A stretch of 64,000 nt of DNA from VRUE01 sp963742535 (GTDB taxonomy: Bacteria > Actinomycetota > Thermoleophilia > Solirubrobacterales > 70-9). The notes below the pieces were generated by a model, which was not told the origin of the DNA, ran no database searches, and saw only the letters and a list, made by a program, of their open reading frames with translations. The translations under genes and the position numbers were made by a program. The stretch spans positions 496,001 to 560,000 of the forward strand of contig CAVUMC010000002.1 in assembly GCA_963742535.1 (NCBI GenBank), read 5' to 3'. Positions 16,231 to 24,865 of the stretch are shown piece by piece; the stretch's first letter is position 1, and every line of letters starts with the position of its first letter.

Positions 16231-17634
16231 CTAGTCGACTTCGGACGCGACCTCGATTCGGCCTTCGTCGGCAGCCGCCCGCAGTGCCTCGTAGTCACGC
16301 TCGTTCTGATCGGCGTAGGCCTCGGCGAACTCGGCGATCGCCTGGTCGAAGGTGTCGCTCTTGCCGAGGTAGGCGGCGATCGCGATGCGGTCGCCGCTGC
16401 GGGCGTGGGCGTGGGCGAGGGTCGTGCCGCAGATCTCGGCGTAGGTGGTGAGGGCACGGGAGTCCATGTTCTCGACCTTGGCCGAGCCCTTCTGGTCCCA
16501 GAGCTGGCGCACGTAGAAGTCGCGCTGCTTGCCGTCGATCCCCTTCACTTTGACCCAGCCGAGCAGGATGTCGCTGGCCGCCTGGGTCAGGCGCTGGCCC
16601 TGGACGACGCGCTCGCCCTGGTTCTCGAAGGCGCTCGACTCAGCGTAGGGCTCGAGCACCGAGCGCTGTGCTTCCTTGGCCTGGAGAAAGAGTGGGTCGC
16701 CGCTGTCGCGTCCCAGCATCAGCACGACGAAGGCGCGGGTGCCGACACTGCCGACGCCGACCACCTTGAGCGCCGCATCGACGAAGCGGTAGCCGTCGAG
16801 CAGGACCTGGCGGTCCTCGGGAAGCGTGTCGCGGTAGTCGGCAATGATCTTCAGCACGACTGCTTCGATGTCGGCGTCCTCGTCGACCAGCTCATCGATC
16901 GGCACGATCAGCGGCGGTTCGCTGACGATGCGCAGCTCGCCGTCGACTTCGCGGGTCAGCTTCGAGAGGGCGCGCATCCGGTCCTTGGCACGGGCCTTCT
17001 CCAGGTTGCGGCGGAAGGTGGCGGCCTCCTTCTCGCCGGCGGCCGATTCCCAGCCCCTGGAGATCGCTTCCACATCCATTTTCGTGTACCAGACCTCGAG
17101 GTTGCCGAGCTCGGCCATCCGCCGCATGGCTTCCCGGTATTCGGCCGACATCGCGGCGACGATCGCAAGCCGCTCACGGCGCTTGAAGCCGCTCGCGCGC
17201 CCGGCGACGGAGAAGCTCGCGGCGAGTCGCATCACGTCCCACTCCCACGGCCCCGGCAGAGTCTCGTCGAAATCGTTGACGTCGAAGACCAGCTCGCGGT
17301 CGGGTGAGGCGTAGGCACCGAAGTTGGCGAGGTGGGCATCGCCGCAGAGCTGCACGTCGAAGCCGCTGCGCGGGGTGGCGGCGAGGTCCGCCGCCATCAC
17401 CGCCGCCGCGCCGCGGTAGAAAGTGAAGGGAGAGACCAGCATGCGCGCGTAGCGCAGCGGCACCAGCTGGCCGACCCGCGAGGTGGCCTGCCCCTCCAGC
17501 AGCTCGACCGGGTCCGCGCGATCAGCTGCCGGCTTCCACTCACGGTGACTCGATCGCGGCGCCTTGGTACGGGCGGCCTTGCCGGCGGTGGCGCGCTCCT
17601 CCAGGGTCCGATGACCGTGCTTGGCATCCAGCAT
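16231..17634 (-). CDS. DUF2252 family protein
   Basis: A 467-aa protein matching the DUF2252 pattern: an R-Y-x-R-M segment followed by FYRGAA, the CGDAHLANFG block (about residues 136-145) and FDVNDFDET. The GDAHxxNFG and DFDE motifs resemble the catalytic and metal loops of aminoglycoside-phosphotransferase-like kinases, so a kinase-like fold is plausible. Substrate unknown. It is the last gene of the long minus-strand run, 2 bases after the MFS transporter. Confidence 0.85.
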   Translation of the reverse strand: MLDAKHGHRTLEERATAGKAARTKAPRSSHREWKPAADRADPVELLEGQATSRVGQLVPLRYARMLVSPFTFYRGAAAVMAADLAATPRSGFDVQLCGDAHLANFGAYASPDRELVFDVNDFDETLPGPWEWDVMRLAASFSVAGRASGFKRRERLAIVAAMSAEYREAMRRMAELGNLEVWYTKMDVEAISRGWESAAGEKEAATFRRNLEKARAKDRMRALSKLTREVDGELRIVSEPPLIVPIDELVDEDADIEAVVLKIIADYRDTLPEDRQVLLDGYRFVDAALKVVGVGSVGTRAFVVLMLGRDSGDPLFLQAKEAQRSVLEPYAESSAFENQGERVVQGQRLTQAASDILLGWVKVKGIDGKQRDFYVRQLWDQKGSAKVENMDSRALTTYAEICGTTLAHAHARSGDRIAIAAYLGKSDTFDQAIAEFAEAYADQNERDYEALRAAADEGRIEVASEVD

Positions 17635-17636
17635 GG

Positions 17637-19265
17637 TCAGACCGTAACCGGCTTGGGGTCGAGCGTGGGCGGATCGGGCCCAGCCTCCAACTCGTCGAAG
17701 CGACGGTCGGGCAGGCGACGGGTCGACCAGAAAGAAGCAAGGGTGAGGAAGGCGGCGAAGAGAAAGGCAGTCTTCAGTGCCTTCAACTGGGCGTCTTCGT
17801 AGTTCTCGACCAGGGCATCGGTGGTCGCCTCATCGACCCCAGCGGATTTCGCCGCTGCCCGCACCTGGTCCGCAGCTACGAAGCTCCCGCCCGCGCTCAA
17901 ACGCAGCTCCAGCTGCTTGCTCACGTCAGCGGAGATACGCGGGTCCGCGGCGACCTTGGAGGTGAAGGCCACGATCAGCCCGCTGATCACGATCGCGCCC
18001 AACAGCGCCGTGCCGAGCGAGGAGCCGAGCTGCTGCGCAGTGCTCTGCAGGCCACCCGCCTCGCTGCGATCACGATCGCCGACCGCCGACTGGACCACGT
18101 TTCCGAGCTGGGAAACGATCAGGCCCATTCCCACACCCAGCACCCCCATCGCGACTAGGAAGGAGCCGTTGTCGAGTTCGGGCTCGATCGTCGCAAGGAG
18201 CATCAGGATCGCGACGAAAGCGATCAGCAAACCGGTCCGGACCAGCGGCCGCGGGGCGAAGCGCTTGGCCAGCGCCGAGCCGGCAATCGCGGCGAAGAAG
18301 AGACCGGCGGAGGCGGGCAGCATGCGCACACCAGTCTCGAGCGCGTCGAGGCCCTGGACCACCTGCAGGAAAAGGGGAACGGTGAAGAAGACGCCCATCA
18401 GGATCAGGTTCTGGGCGACGAACATCGCGACGCCGCCCCTCAGCTGGGGAATCCGCAAGAGCGACAGGTGCACCAGCGGGTCGTCGCCGAGACGCTCGCG
18501 GCGGCGCTCCCAGGCAACGAACCCCGCCAGCACCAGCGCCCCGGCAGCGATCACGAAGGGGGTCAGCGAGAAGCCGAAGGGCTCGATCGGCGAGCTGCGC
18601 GGCGCCAGCCAGCCCCAGTTGCTCGCCTGCAGGACGCCGAAGACGACCAGGGCCAGGCCGGCGGCCGAGAGCACGCTGCCGACCCAATCGAGCGCAGGTG
18701 TCGGTCCCTCCCGCTCCGGCTCGCGGATCAAACGGGTGCCGAAGAGGATCCCAATCGCGACGACGACCTCGCCGACGAAGACGATCCGCCAGCTCAGCTC
18801 GGTGGTCGCCCAGCCGCCGAGGATCGGCCCGACCGCGATGCCGGCGCCGGCGACGCCGCCAAGAACGCCGTAGGCGATAGCCCGATCGGCACCCTTGTAG
18901 TTGCCGGCGACGAGGGCGATCAGCGCCGGGATCACCAGCGCGGCGCCGATCCCCTCGAGGATCGACCAGCCGAACATCAGCGAGGGCACGTTCCAAGACG
19001 CGGCCGTCAGTCCCGAGCCGACGCCGTAGATGCAGAGGCCGATCGTGAAGGCCCGCCGCCTCCCCCAGATATCGCCGAGCTTGCCGCCGGTCAGCATCAG
19101 CCCGGCCATCACCAACGCATAGAAGGCGATCACCATCTGGATCGTCGTAACGGTGGTGTCGAAGTCTTCGACCAGCTGCGAGATCGCGACGTTCATCACC
19201 GCCTGGTCCAGCACCATCAGGAACTGGGCGGCGCCGAGCGCGACGAGGACTCCCCACTTGCCCAC
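17637..19265 (-). CDS. MFS drug exporter, DHA2 (14-TM, EmrB/QacA) family
   Basis: A 542-aa inner-membrane antiporter from the GTG at 19265, which follows the previous stop by 2 bases. The GGKLGDIWGRRRAF loop (motif A) and a GPILGGW segment (motif C) are typical of drug/proton antiporters. The length fits 14 helices. A soluble region near 440-500 precedes the last helix. The much longer open frame upstream is a shadow of the SfLAP and zur genes. Substrate not predictable. Confidence 0.88.
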   Translation of the reverse strand: MGKWGVLVALGAAQFLMVLDQAVMNVAISQLVEDFDTTVTTIQMVIAFYALVMAGLMLTGGKLGDIWGRRRAFTIGLCIYGVGSGLTAASWNVPSLMFGWSILEGIGAALVIPALIALVAGNYKGADRAIAYGVLGGVAGAGIAVGPILGGWATTELSWRIVFVGEVVVAIGILFGTRLIREPEREGPTPALDWVGSVLSAAGLALVVFGVLQASNWGWLAPRSSPIEPFGFSLTPFVIAAGALVLAGFVAWERRRERLGDDPLVHLSLLRIPQLRGGVAMFVAQNLILMGVFFTVPLFLQVVQGLDALETGVRMLPASAGLFFAAIAGSALAKRFAPRPLVRTGLLIAFVAILMLLATIEPELDNGSFLVAMGVLGVGMGLIVSQLGNVVQSAVGDRDRSEAGGLQSTAQQLGSSLGTALLGAIVISGLIVAFTSKVAADPRISADVSKQLELRLSAGGSFVAADQVRAAAKSAGVDEATTDALVENYEDAQLKALKTAFLFAAFLTLASFWSTRRLPDRRFDELEAGPDPPTLDPKPVTV

Positions 19266-19267
19266 GG

Positions 19268-19975
19268 TCAGCTCACCAGCCCGGCGATTCCGCGGATGAG
19301 GACGAGGGCGCCGAGGACAGCAGCGACGACTATGCCCGCCTGGCGGCCGTTGCGGCCGAGCCAGACCCGAAATCCCTTGACCTTCTCGGCGGTTTTCTCC
19401 GGGGCGATGAAGTAACCGGCTAGCGGCAGCTCCAGCAACATCTGCTGGACCAGGCAGAAGGCGATCACGATCAGCGCCGTCGGGGCCGCCGCCAGGTCCA
19501 GCTTGTGGATGTGGTTGAGCCCGGTCAGGTAGGAGACGCCGGGGAAGCTGAGCAGCAGGCCGACGACGAAGGCGACGCGCGGGGAGCCGCGGCCGAGCAG
19601 CCGCATCGGCAGCGCTTCCTTTTCCTCGCCGCCGCTGCGCTCTTTCTTCTTCTCCTGGCGCCGCGCCCGGCGCTCGCGCAGGGGACGGTCGCGGTCGGTG
19701 GCGAGGACGATGGCGACGAGCAGCAGCAGCGAGCCGACGACGACGTCCTCGAGCGGACTCAGCGTGCTCTTGCTGGTGCTGGTCACGCTGGAGTCGTTGA
19801 GGGCAAAGACGATCGCCAGGCCGGCGCTGATGCTGGCGGTGTAGGCGCCGAGCAGGTAGCCCAGCATCAGCCGCTTCGGGTTCGGCAACAGCAGCATCAG
19901 GGTGACCGCGGCAAGCAGGGTCGGGTTGAACATCGCCAGCAGCGAGAGCAGAAAGATCTGGACCGCGTCGCTCAC
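19268..19975 (-). CDS. GAP-family (SfLAP-like) membrane protein
   Basis: A 235-aa protein with about six hydrophobic helices and a cytoplasmic basic loop (RERRARRQEKKKERSGG). N-terminal LLAMFNPTLLAAVTLMLLLPNPKRLMLGYLLGAY resembles the sulfolipid-1-addressing (SfLAP/GAP) family of actinobacteria, thought to move lipids or small solutes. Lies between zur and the MFS gene with only 2 bases to the latter. Function in this operon unknown. Confidence 0.75.
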   Translation of the reverse strand: MSDAVQIFLLSLLAMFNPTLLAAVTLMLLLPNPKRLMLGYLLGAYTASISAGLAIVFALNDSSVTSTSKSTLSPLEDVVVGSLLLLVAIVLATDRDRPLRERRARRQEKKKERSGGEEKEALPMRLLGRGSPRVAFVVGLLLSFPGVSYLTGLNHIHKLDLAAAPTALIVIAFCLVQQMLLELPLAGYFIAPEKTAEKVKGFRVWLGRNGRQAGIVVAAVLGALVLIRGIAGLVS

Positions 19976-20019
19976 CCGTCGAGCATTCTTTCGCTAATGG
20001 GACACGCGGTGGGCTGCGC

Positions 20020-20466
20020 TCAGTTGCTGCAGCGCTCGCAGAAGCCGCGCAGGACCACGTCGTGGTCGGTGACCTCGAAGCTGATCTGCTCGGAGAGCTC
20101 GGCGATCGCGCGCTCCAATGAGCTGTCCTCGAAGGGGACCACGCGCCCGCAGTGGCGGCAGATTGCGTGATGGTGGTGCTCGCCGTCGAGCTCGACCCGC
20201 TCGTAACCGGCCGTGCCACGAGTGACCTCGAGCCGCTGCACGAGGCCGAGGCGCTCGAGCTGCTCCAGCGCTCGGTAGACACTGGCGCGGCCGACGACCG
20301 GCTTGCGGCGGCGCATCTCCTCGTCGAGGTCGAGTGCGGTGACGGCGCAATCGTGGCGAGCGAGCGCCTCGACCACGGCGGTACGGGCGCCGCCGCGGCG
20401 GTAGCCGGCCTCGTGCAGCGCCGTCAGCGCGTGCTCTGCCCAGGCGGTGTCAGCCTTGGCGCTCAT
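20020..20466 (-). CDS. zur: Zur/Fur-family metal-dependent repressor
   Basis: A 148-aa Fur-type regulator. The winged helix comprises residues about 18-80 (RGGARTAVVEALA ... GRASVYRALEQLERLGLV). The metal region has the H-H-H-H-A-I-C-x-x-C segment (Cys103, Cys106 region) and C-terminal FCERCS for the structural zinc. Starting 1 base after the zinc permease gene, it is best read as Zur, repressing the upstream uptake operon when zinc is ample. Confidence 0.88.
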   Translation of the reverse strand: MSAKADTAWAEHALTALHEAGYRRGGARTAVVEALARHDCAVTALDLDEEMRRRKPVVGRASVYRALEQLERLGLVQRLEVTRGTAGYERVELDGEHHHHAICRHCGRVVPFEDSSLERAIAELSEQISFEVTDHDVVLRGFCERCSN

Positions 20467-20467
20467 C

Positions 20468-21301
20468 TCAACCGATCGTAGCTCCGGCCCGCGGCAGCGC
20501 CGCGCCGCGCAGCCGTCCGATCAATAGGGAGAAGAGGTAGATCGCGACGATCGCCAGCGCCACCGAGGCGCCGCCGGCAGTGCCGGCGTAATAGGAGAGA
20601 TAGAGCCCGGCGATCCCGGCCAGCGCCGCCAGGCCAGCGGCGATCAGCATCATCGGCAGCATGCGCTCGCTGAGCTGGCGAGCGGCCGCGGCGGGACCAA
20701 CGAAGACGGCGACGACGAGCAGGTTGCCAAGCCCCTGCACGGCGACGACGATGCCAGCCCCGAGCAGGATCAGCAGGGCGACGTCGGCGAAGGCAGGCGA
20801 GACGCCCAGCGAGCGAGCGGTGCCGCGATCGAAGCCGGCGACGAGCAGGCGACCGTGGAGGAGGCGCAGCGTCACCGCAACCAGCAGGGCGAGGATTGCC
20901 GCGGCGATGAGATCGCCGTCCGTGGCGCCGAAGATATCGCCGAAGAGCAGCGACTCGATCCCCGGCGGAGAGCTCGGCGTGAGCGCCAACAGCGCTCCAA
21001 GCCCAAACATCGTCGTCACCACCACCGCAACCGCGGCGTCACGGCCAACACCGGCGATCCTGGCGACGAGCGCGATTGCCGCAGCAGCGAGGACGATCGC
21101 TGGGGCGGCGCCGAGTAGCAGTGGGGCGCCCGCGATCGCGGCCAGGACGAGGCCGGGGAAGATCGAGTGGGCGAGCGACTCCGCCGCATAGGAGAAGCCG
21201 TAGAAGACGACCCAGCAGCCGAGGGCGCCACCGGCGAGGCCGAGCAGCACCACCTCGGCGAGGGCGCGCTGCATGAACGGTTCGGAGAGCGGCTCGAGCA
21301 T
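20468..21301 (-). CDS. znuB: Zinc/manganese ABC transporter permease (ZnuB type)
   Basis: A 277-aa ABC-3 family permease with eight or nine helices, starting MLEPLSEPFMQRALAEVVLLG. The ATG at 21301 follows the ATPase stop by one base. Conserved features include FYGFSYAAESLAHSIFPG near the N-terminus and the VQGLGNLLVVAVFVGPAAAA block. A second permease domain sits in the fusion gene at 22034-23818, so the membrane channel is probably a heterodimer. Confidence 0.88.
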   Translation of the reverse strand: MLEPLSEPFMQRALAEVVLLGLAGGALGCWVVFYGFSYAAESLAHSIFPGLVLAAIAGAPLLLGAAPAIVLAAAAIALVARIAGVGRDAAVAVVVTTMFGLGALLALTPSSPPGIESLLFGDIFGATDGDLIAAAILALLVAVTLRLLHGRLLVAGFDRGTARSLGVSPAFADVALLILLGAGIVVAVQGLGNLLVVAVFVGPAAAARQLSERMLPMMLIAAGLAALAGIAGLYLSYYAGTAGGASVALAIVAIYLFSLLIGRLRGAALPRAGATIG

Positions 21302-21302
21302 C

Positions 21303-22052
21303 TCAGTGGTGGTGATGGTGTGGGGGCAGGATGGCGCGGCCGCCACCGGGAATCTCAACGATGGCGCCGCCATAGGTGGCCTCGAGCACGGCGAGGTCGT
21401 CAAGCACCCCGGCGGGCTGGCCACAGGCGACCTGGCGCCGGTTGATGCAGAGGACGAGGTCGCAGGCCCGCGCCTGCTCGAGGTCGTGGGTGGCGAGGAC
21501 GACTCCGCGACCCTCCGCCGCCAGGTCCCCGATCAGCGCTTCCAGTCCCTCGCTGCTGGGGCGATCGAGGCCCGAGAAGGGCTCGTCGAGCAGCAGCACG
21601 CCGGCGTCCTGGACCAGGGCGCGGGCGATCAGCACGCGCTGTCGCTGCCCCCCGGAGAGACGGCCGAAGGTCTCCCCGGCGAGATCGCCGAGGCCAACCC
21701 GAGCGAGCGCCGTCGCCGCCGCCTTGCGCTCGCTGCGGCCGGGTCGACGCCACCAGGGCAAGGCCGAGAGCGAACCCATTGTCGCCACGTCGATCGCCGA
21801 GACCGGATAATCGAGTCGCGAGCGCTCGGTCTGCGGCACGCTGCCACAGCGGGCCGCGACTGCGAGCCTCCCTGCCAGTGGGCGCAGCTCGCCGAGCAGG
21901 GCCCGCAGCAATGTCGTCTTGCCGCCACCATTCGGCCCGAGCAGGGCCAGCGTCTGGCCGGCCTCGAGGGTGAACCCGACCTCCGTGATCGCCGGCGTGC
22001 CGCCGTAGCCCGCCGCCAGTCCCTCGGCCTCGATCAGCGCAGCGGCTGGCAT
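21303..22052 (-). CDS. znuC: Zinc/manganese ABC transporter ATPase with His tail
   Basis: A 249-aa ATPase: Walker A GPNGGGKTT (about 39-47), signature LSGGQRQR, Walker B LLLDEP, and the switch His in ATHD. The ATG at 22052 lies within the 3' end of the fusion gene (19-base overlap). The protein ends PPHHHHH, an unusual natural poly-His tail that could sense or buffer zinc at the cytoplasmic face. A long frame upstream of the ATG is a shadow. Confidence 0.92.
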   Translation of the reverse strand: MPAAALIEAEGLAAGYGGTPAITEVGFTLEAGQTLALLGPNGGGKTTLLRALLGELRPLAGRLAVAARCGSVPQTERSRLDYPVSAIDVATMGSLSALPWWRRPGRSERKAAATALARVGLGDLAGETFGRLSGGQRQRVLIARALVQDAGVLLLDEPFSGLDRPSSEGLEALIGDLAAEGRGVVLATHDLEQARACDLVLCINRRQVACGQPAGVLDDLAVLEATYGGAIVEIPGGGRAILPPHHHHH

Positions 22053-23818
22053 CCGCGCCTCCCCCCCGTGAAGCCGCGCACCATCGCCTCGGCGTTCGCC
22101 GCCTCCATCGTCAGGTAGGTGGCGCCGTCGGAGCCTTGCGGGCCGAGCGTGTCGCCGTAGAGGCTGTAGCTCGCGGTCGCGCCGGTCTGGTCGGCGATCG
22201 CTTCCGCGACCTTGGCGCTGAGCGAGCTCTCGGGAAAGATCGCGGCGACGTGCTCGCGCTCGATCAGCCCGGCGAGCGCACTGAGGTCCTTGGCCGAGGG
22301 CTGGGCTTGAGTCGTCTGCGAGGGGATGACGGCGCCGACCACGTCGATCCCGTAGCGCTGGGCGAAATAGCCGAAAGCATCGTGATCGGTGACCAGCTTG
22401 CGGCGCGTGGGCGGAACCGCCGCCATGCACTTGGCGATGCCGGCGTCGAGACCCCGCAGTTCGTTCAGATAGGCGCGGGCGTTGCGGGCGAAGAGACGGC
22501 GGTGGGCCGGGTCGGCGGCGGCGAGGTGACGCTCGATCGCGGCGATCGCGGCCTCGGCGTTGCGCGGGTCGTGCCACCAGTGCGGGTCATAGCGCGAAGC
22601 CTCCGCCCCGCTCGACTCGCCGGGCAAGCGCTGTGGGACGACGGCACCGAGATCGACCACTTCCGCGTCGCTGCCGCTGTCGGAGACGACCTCGCCGATC
22701 CAGTCGTCGAGTCCGTCGCCGCTGGCGAAGACGAGCTTTGCCCCCGCCGCCCCGGTCACGTCGCTCGGCCTCGGTTCGTACTCGTGGGGGTCGGTGTTCG
22801 GCTGCAGGATCTGGTCGACTTCGACCGCGTCGCCGCCGACTTCGCGAACGAAGTCACCGATCTGAGTGGTAGTGGCGACGACCTGCAGGTGGTCGCCGCT
22901 CGAGCCGCCTGTTCCGCAGCCGACGCCAACAAGGGCGAGCGCCAACAGCGCGCCAAGAGCGAGAGCTGGACGGCGCCGGCGCGAACCAACCAACGCCCTC
23001 CCCGCGGCGGCAAGAACAAAAGCGCCCCCCGCGACCACCGCGATCGTCGCCCCTGGAGGAGCATCCGTTTCGACCGAGAGCCAAAGGCCGACGGTGCCCT
23101 CGACCGCGACCAGGGCGATCGTCGCCAACTGCCAGCTCAGCATGCGCTCGGCGAAGAGGCGCACGGTCAGCGCCGGCACGACGAAGACTGCCGTGACCAG
23201 CAGCGCGCCGACGACCGAGAGGGCCGCGGTGGTGGTGAGCGCGATCAGGCCGAGCAGGGCGACATTGAGGATGCGCTCGCCCTGTCCTCCACCGTCACCC
23301 GCCGGATCGAATCCGGCGGCGAGCCAGCGCTGGCCGAGCAGCAGCGATAGCGCCAGGGTGAGTCCTGCCGCGATTCCCGCCAGCGCGATGTCGCCCCCGT
23401 CGACGAGCAGGAGGCTGCCGAATAGCAGGGTCTCGATGTTGGCGCCGGAACCGAAGACGTCGCTGGCCAGCAGGGTGCCGGCGGCGAGGCAGCCGACGAG
23501 GACGATCGCCACCGCGCTGTCGTTCGACTCCTCCTCGCGACGGCCGAGCAGGGCACTGCCGGCGCTGAAGACGACCGCAGCACCAAACGCCCCCAAGGGC
23601 GCGGCGAAGCCGAGGCCATCGGCAAGCACCAGCCCGGGGAAGGCAGCCGTCCCGACCGCGTGCGAGAAGAACGAGAGCCCACGCAAGACGATCCAGGTGC
23701 CGAGCAGACCGGCCGGGACTGAGAGGATCAGGATCTCGACCAGCCCGCGCTGGACGAAGGGCAGCTGGAAGGCGTCGAACACGGTCAGGATTGAATCAAA
23801 AATGAGACTCATTTTCAT
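22034..23818 (-). CDS. Natural fusion of zinc ABC permease and ZnuA-type binding lipoprotein
   Basis: A 594-aa protein. Residues 1-275 are a complete ABC-3 permease (FVQRGLVEILILSVPAGLLG; LPFVQ start region; several helices). A basic RRRR segment and hydrophobic helix then end in GVGC (Cys301), exactly what a lipoprotein signal would look like, followed by a ZnuA-like binding domain (310-594) with zinc-ligand His in NTDPHEYEP, DPHWWHDP and TDHDAFGYF. The frame is continuous with no stop or start needed at the junction. Whether Cys301 is cleaved and lipidated or the helix stays as tether is unknown. ATG at 23818 or 23812. Confidence 0.88.
   Translation of the reverse strand: MKMSLIFDSILTVFDAFQLPFVQRGLVEILILSVPAGLLGTWIVLRGLSFFSHAVGTAAFPGLVLADGLGFAAPLGAFGAAVVFSAGSALLGRREEESNDSAVAIVLVGCLAAGTLLASDVFGSGANIETLLFGSLLLVDGGDIALAGIAAGLTLALSLLLGQRWLAAGFDPAGDGGGQGERILNVALLGLIALTTTAALSVVGALLVTAVFVVPALTVRLFAERMLSWQLATIALVAVEGTVGLWLSVETDAPPGATIAVVAGGAFVLAAAGRALVGSRRRRPALALGALLALALVGVGCGTGGSSGDHLQVVATTTQIGDFVREVGGDAVEVDQILQPNTDPHEYEPRPSDVTGAAGAKLVFASGDGLDDWIGEVVSDSGSDAEVVDLGAVVPQRLPGESSGAEASRYDPHWWHDPRNAEAAIAAIERHLAAADPAHRRLFARNARAYLNELRGLDAGIAKCMAAVPPTRRKLVTDHDAFGYFAQRYGIDVVGAVIPSQTTQAQPSAKDLSALAGLIEREHVAAIFPESSLSAKVAEAIADQTGATASYSLYGDTLGPQGSDGATYLTMEAANAEAMVRGFTGGRRGCQPLR
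23799..23815. promoter_or_regulatory. Candidate Zur box over the start of the zinc operon
   Basis: A perfect 8-1-8 palindrome AAAATGAG-A-CTCATTTT covers the start codons of the fusion gene. It resembles Fur/Zur boxes (TGAAAAT-n-ATTTTCA) and the operon encodes zinc uptake plus Zur itself. Only 12 bases separate this gene from divergent dtd, so the promoter must overlap coding DNA, or dtd is transcribed from within. Confidence 0.65.
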
Positions 23819-23830
23819 AAAGAGCTCCAG

Positions 23831-24247
23831 GTGAAGGCGCTCGTCCAACGTGTAAGCCAGGCCGCGGTCGACGTCGAGGGCGAGCGGGTGGCGCAGATCG
23901 GACCCGGCCTCCTCGTCCTGCTCGGAGTGCGGCGCGGCGACAGCGCCGAGCAGGCCGAACGGCTGGCCGACAAAGTGCGGGCGCTGCGGATCTTCGACGA
24001 CGCCGAGGGGCGGATGAACGAGCCGCTGGGCGAGCGCGAGGTGCTCTGCGTCAGCCAGTTCACCCTCTATGGAGACACCCGCAAGGGCAACCGGCCCAGC
24101 TACGTCGAAGCTGCGCCCGGCGAGGAAGCCGAGCCGCTCTATGACCTCTTCTGCGAGCGCCTCGGCGCCGCCAAGGGCGTCTTCGGGGCCTGCATGGGCG
24201 TGGCGCTCATCAACGACGGCCCGGTAACCCTGACGATCGAGGTCTGA
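23831..24247 (+). CDS. dtd: D-aminoacyl-tRNA deacylase
   Basis: A 138-aa cytoplasmic proofreading enzyme that hydrolyses D-amino acids from tRNA. It begins MKALVQRVSQAAV from a GTG and shows SQFTLYGDTRKGNRPSY, where most family members have SQFTLAAD, and the cross-subunit NDGPVT loop (Gly-Pro) near the C-terminus. Length is normal for the family. It faces the zinc operon with only 12 bases between starts. Confidence 0.94.
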   Translation: MKALVQRVSQAAVDVEGERVAQIGPGLLVLLGVRRGDSAEQAERLADKVRALRIFDDAEGRMNEPLGEREVLCVSQFTLYGDTRKGNRPSYVEAAPGEEAEPLYDLFCERLGAAKGVFGACMGVALINDGPVTLTIEV

Positions 24248-24248
24248 T

Positions 24249-24824
24249 TCAGGGAGAAAGCAGCGAGCGACGCCACTCGCCCGCTTCGGCTGTGAAGAGG
24301 GTGCGCAGGTGCATCCGGTCCTCCGCTTCCTCCCAGAACTCGATTCGCGCGGGGACGATCCGCACCGCGCCCCAATCCTCGGGACAAGGGACGAGGCCCT
24401 CCCCCAGCTCCGCGTCGAGCTGCTCAAACCGCTCGCGCAGCTGCTCGACGCTCTCGATCTCCTCGCCCTGGCGGGAGACGTGGGCCTGCATTTGATGGGA
24501 ACGCGGGCGCTCGGCAAATAGCTCTTCCGCCAGCTCGCGCTCGGCGATCTTCGCGCGTCCCTCGACCCGCGCCTGCCTTCCGAGTGACTGCCAGTAGAAG
24601 GCCGCGGCCACGTGCGGGTTCTCGCGCAGCTCGGCCGCCTTGCGGCTCCACAACGCGGTGGTGAAAACGAGCCCGTCCCGGTCGAGTCGCTTGAGGCTGA
24701 CCAGGCGCAACGAGGGCGTGCCATCGGCACCGACGGTCGCCAGGCTCATCGCGCTCGCGTCGCGTAGCCCCGCCTCGCGTGCCTGCGCGTGCCATTCGAC
24801 CAGGGTCTCGAGCGGGTCAATCAC
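24249..24824 (-). CDS. pdxH: Pyridoxamine 5'-phosphate oxidase
   Basis: A 191-aa FMN enzyme forming pyridoxal 5'-phosphate from PNP/PMP. Recognised by AMSLATVGADGTPSLRLVSLK, FTTALWSRKAAELRENP, the YWQSLGRQARVEG block and RIVPARIEFWE near the C-terminus. Length is slightly short but complete. The GTG start abuts the palindrome at 24825-24850 shared with the divergent TetR gene, so TetR may control it. Confidence 0.92.
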   Translation of the reverse strand: MIDPLETLVEWHAQAREAGLRDASAMSLATVGADGTPSLRLVSLKRLDRDGLVFTTALWSRKAAELRENPHVAAAFYWQSLGRQARVEGRAKIAERELAEELFAERPRSHQMQAHVSRQGEEIESVEQLRERFEQLDAELGEGLVPCPEDWGAVRIVPARIEFWEEAEDRMHLRTLFTAEAGEWRRSLLSP

Positions 24825-24850
24825 ACTCAGATTATTATCATCATCTGAGT
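24825..24850. promoter_or_regulatory. TetR operator between pdxH and tetR
   Basis: Perfect 8-bp arms ACTCAGAT (24825-24832) and ATCTGAGT (24843-24850) around a 10-base AT-rich spacer, directly next to the pdxH start and 15 bases before the TetR start. Size and symmetry suit a TetR-family dimer. Confidence 0.7.
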
Positions 24851-24865
24851 TATAGTTCCAATCTG

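Noticed and set aside
17637..20282. An 881-aa fused frame through MFS, SfLAP and zur
   Set aside because: The upstream part is the wrong frame of SfLAP and zur; the true MFS starts at the GTG 19265 right after the SfLAP stop.
22034..24730. 898-aa frame extending the zinc fusion gene upstream
   Set aside because: The first 300 codons are antisense to dtd and out of frame with pdxH; the permease starts at 23818. Only the permease-lipoprotein junction is a real fusion.
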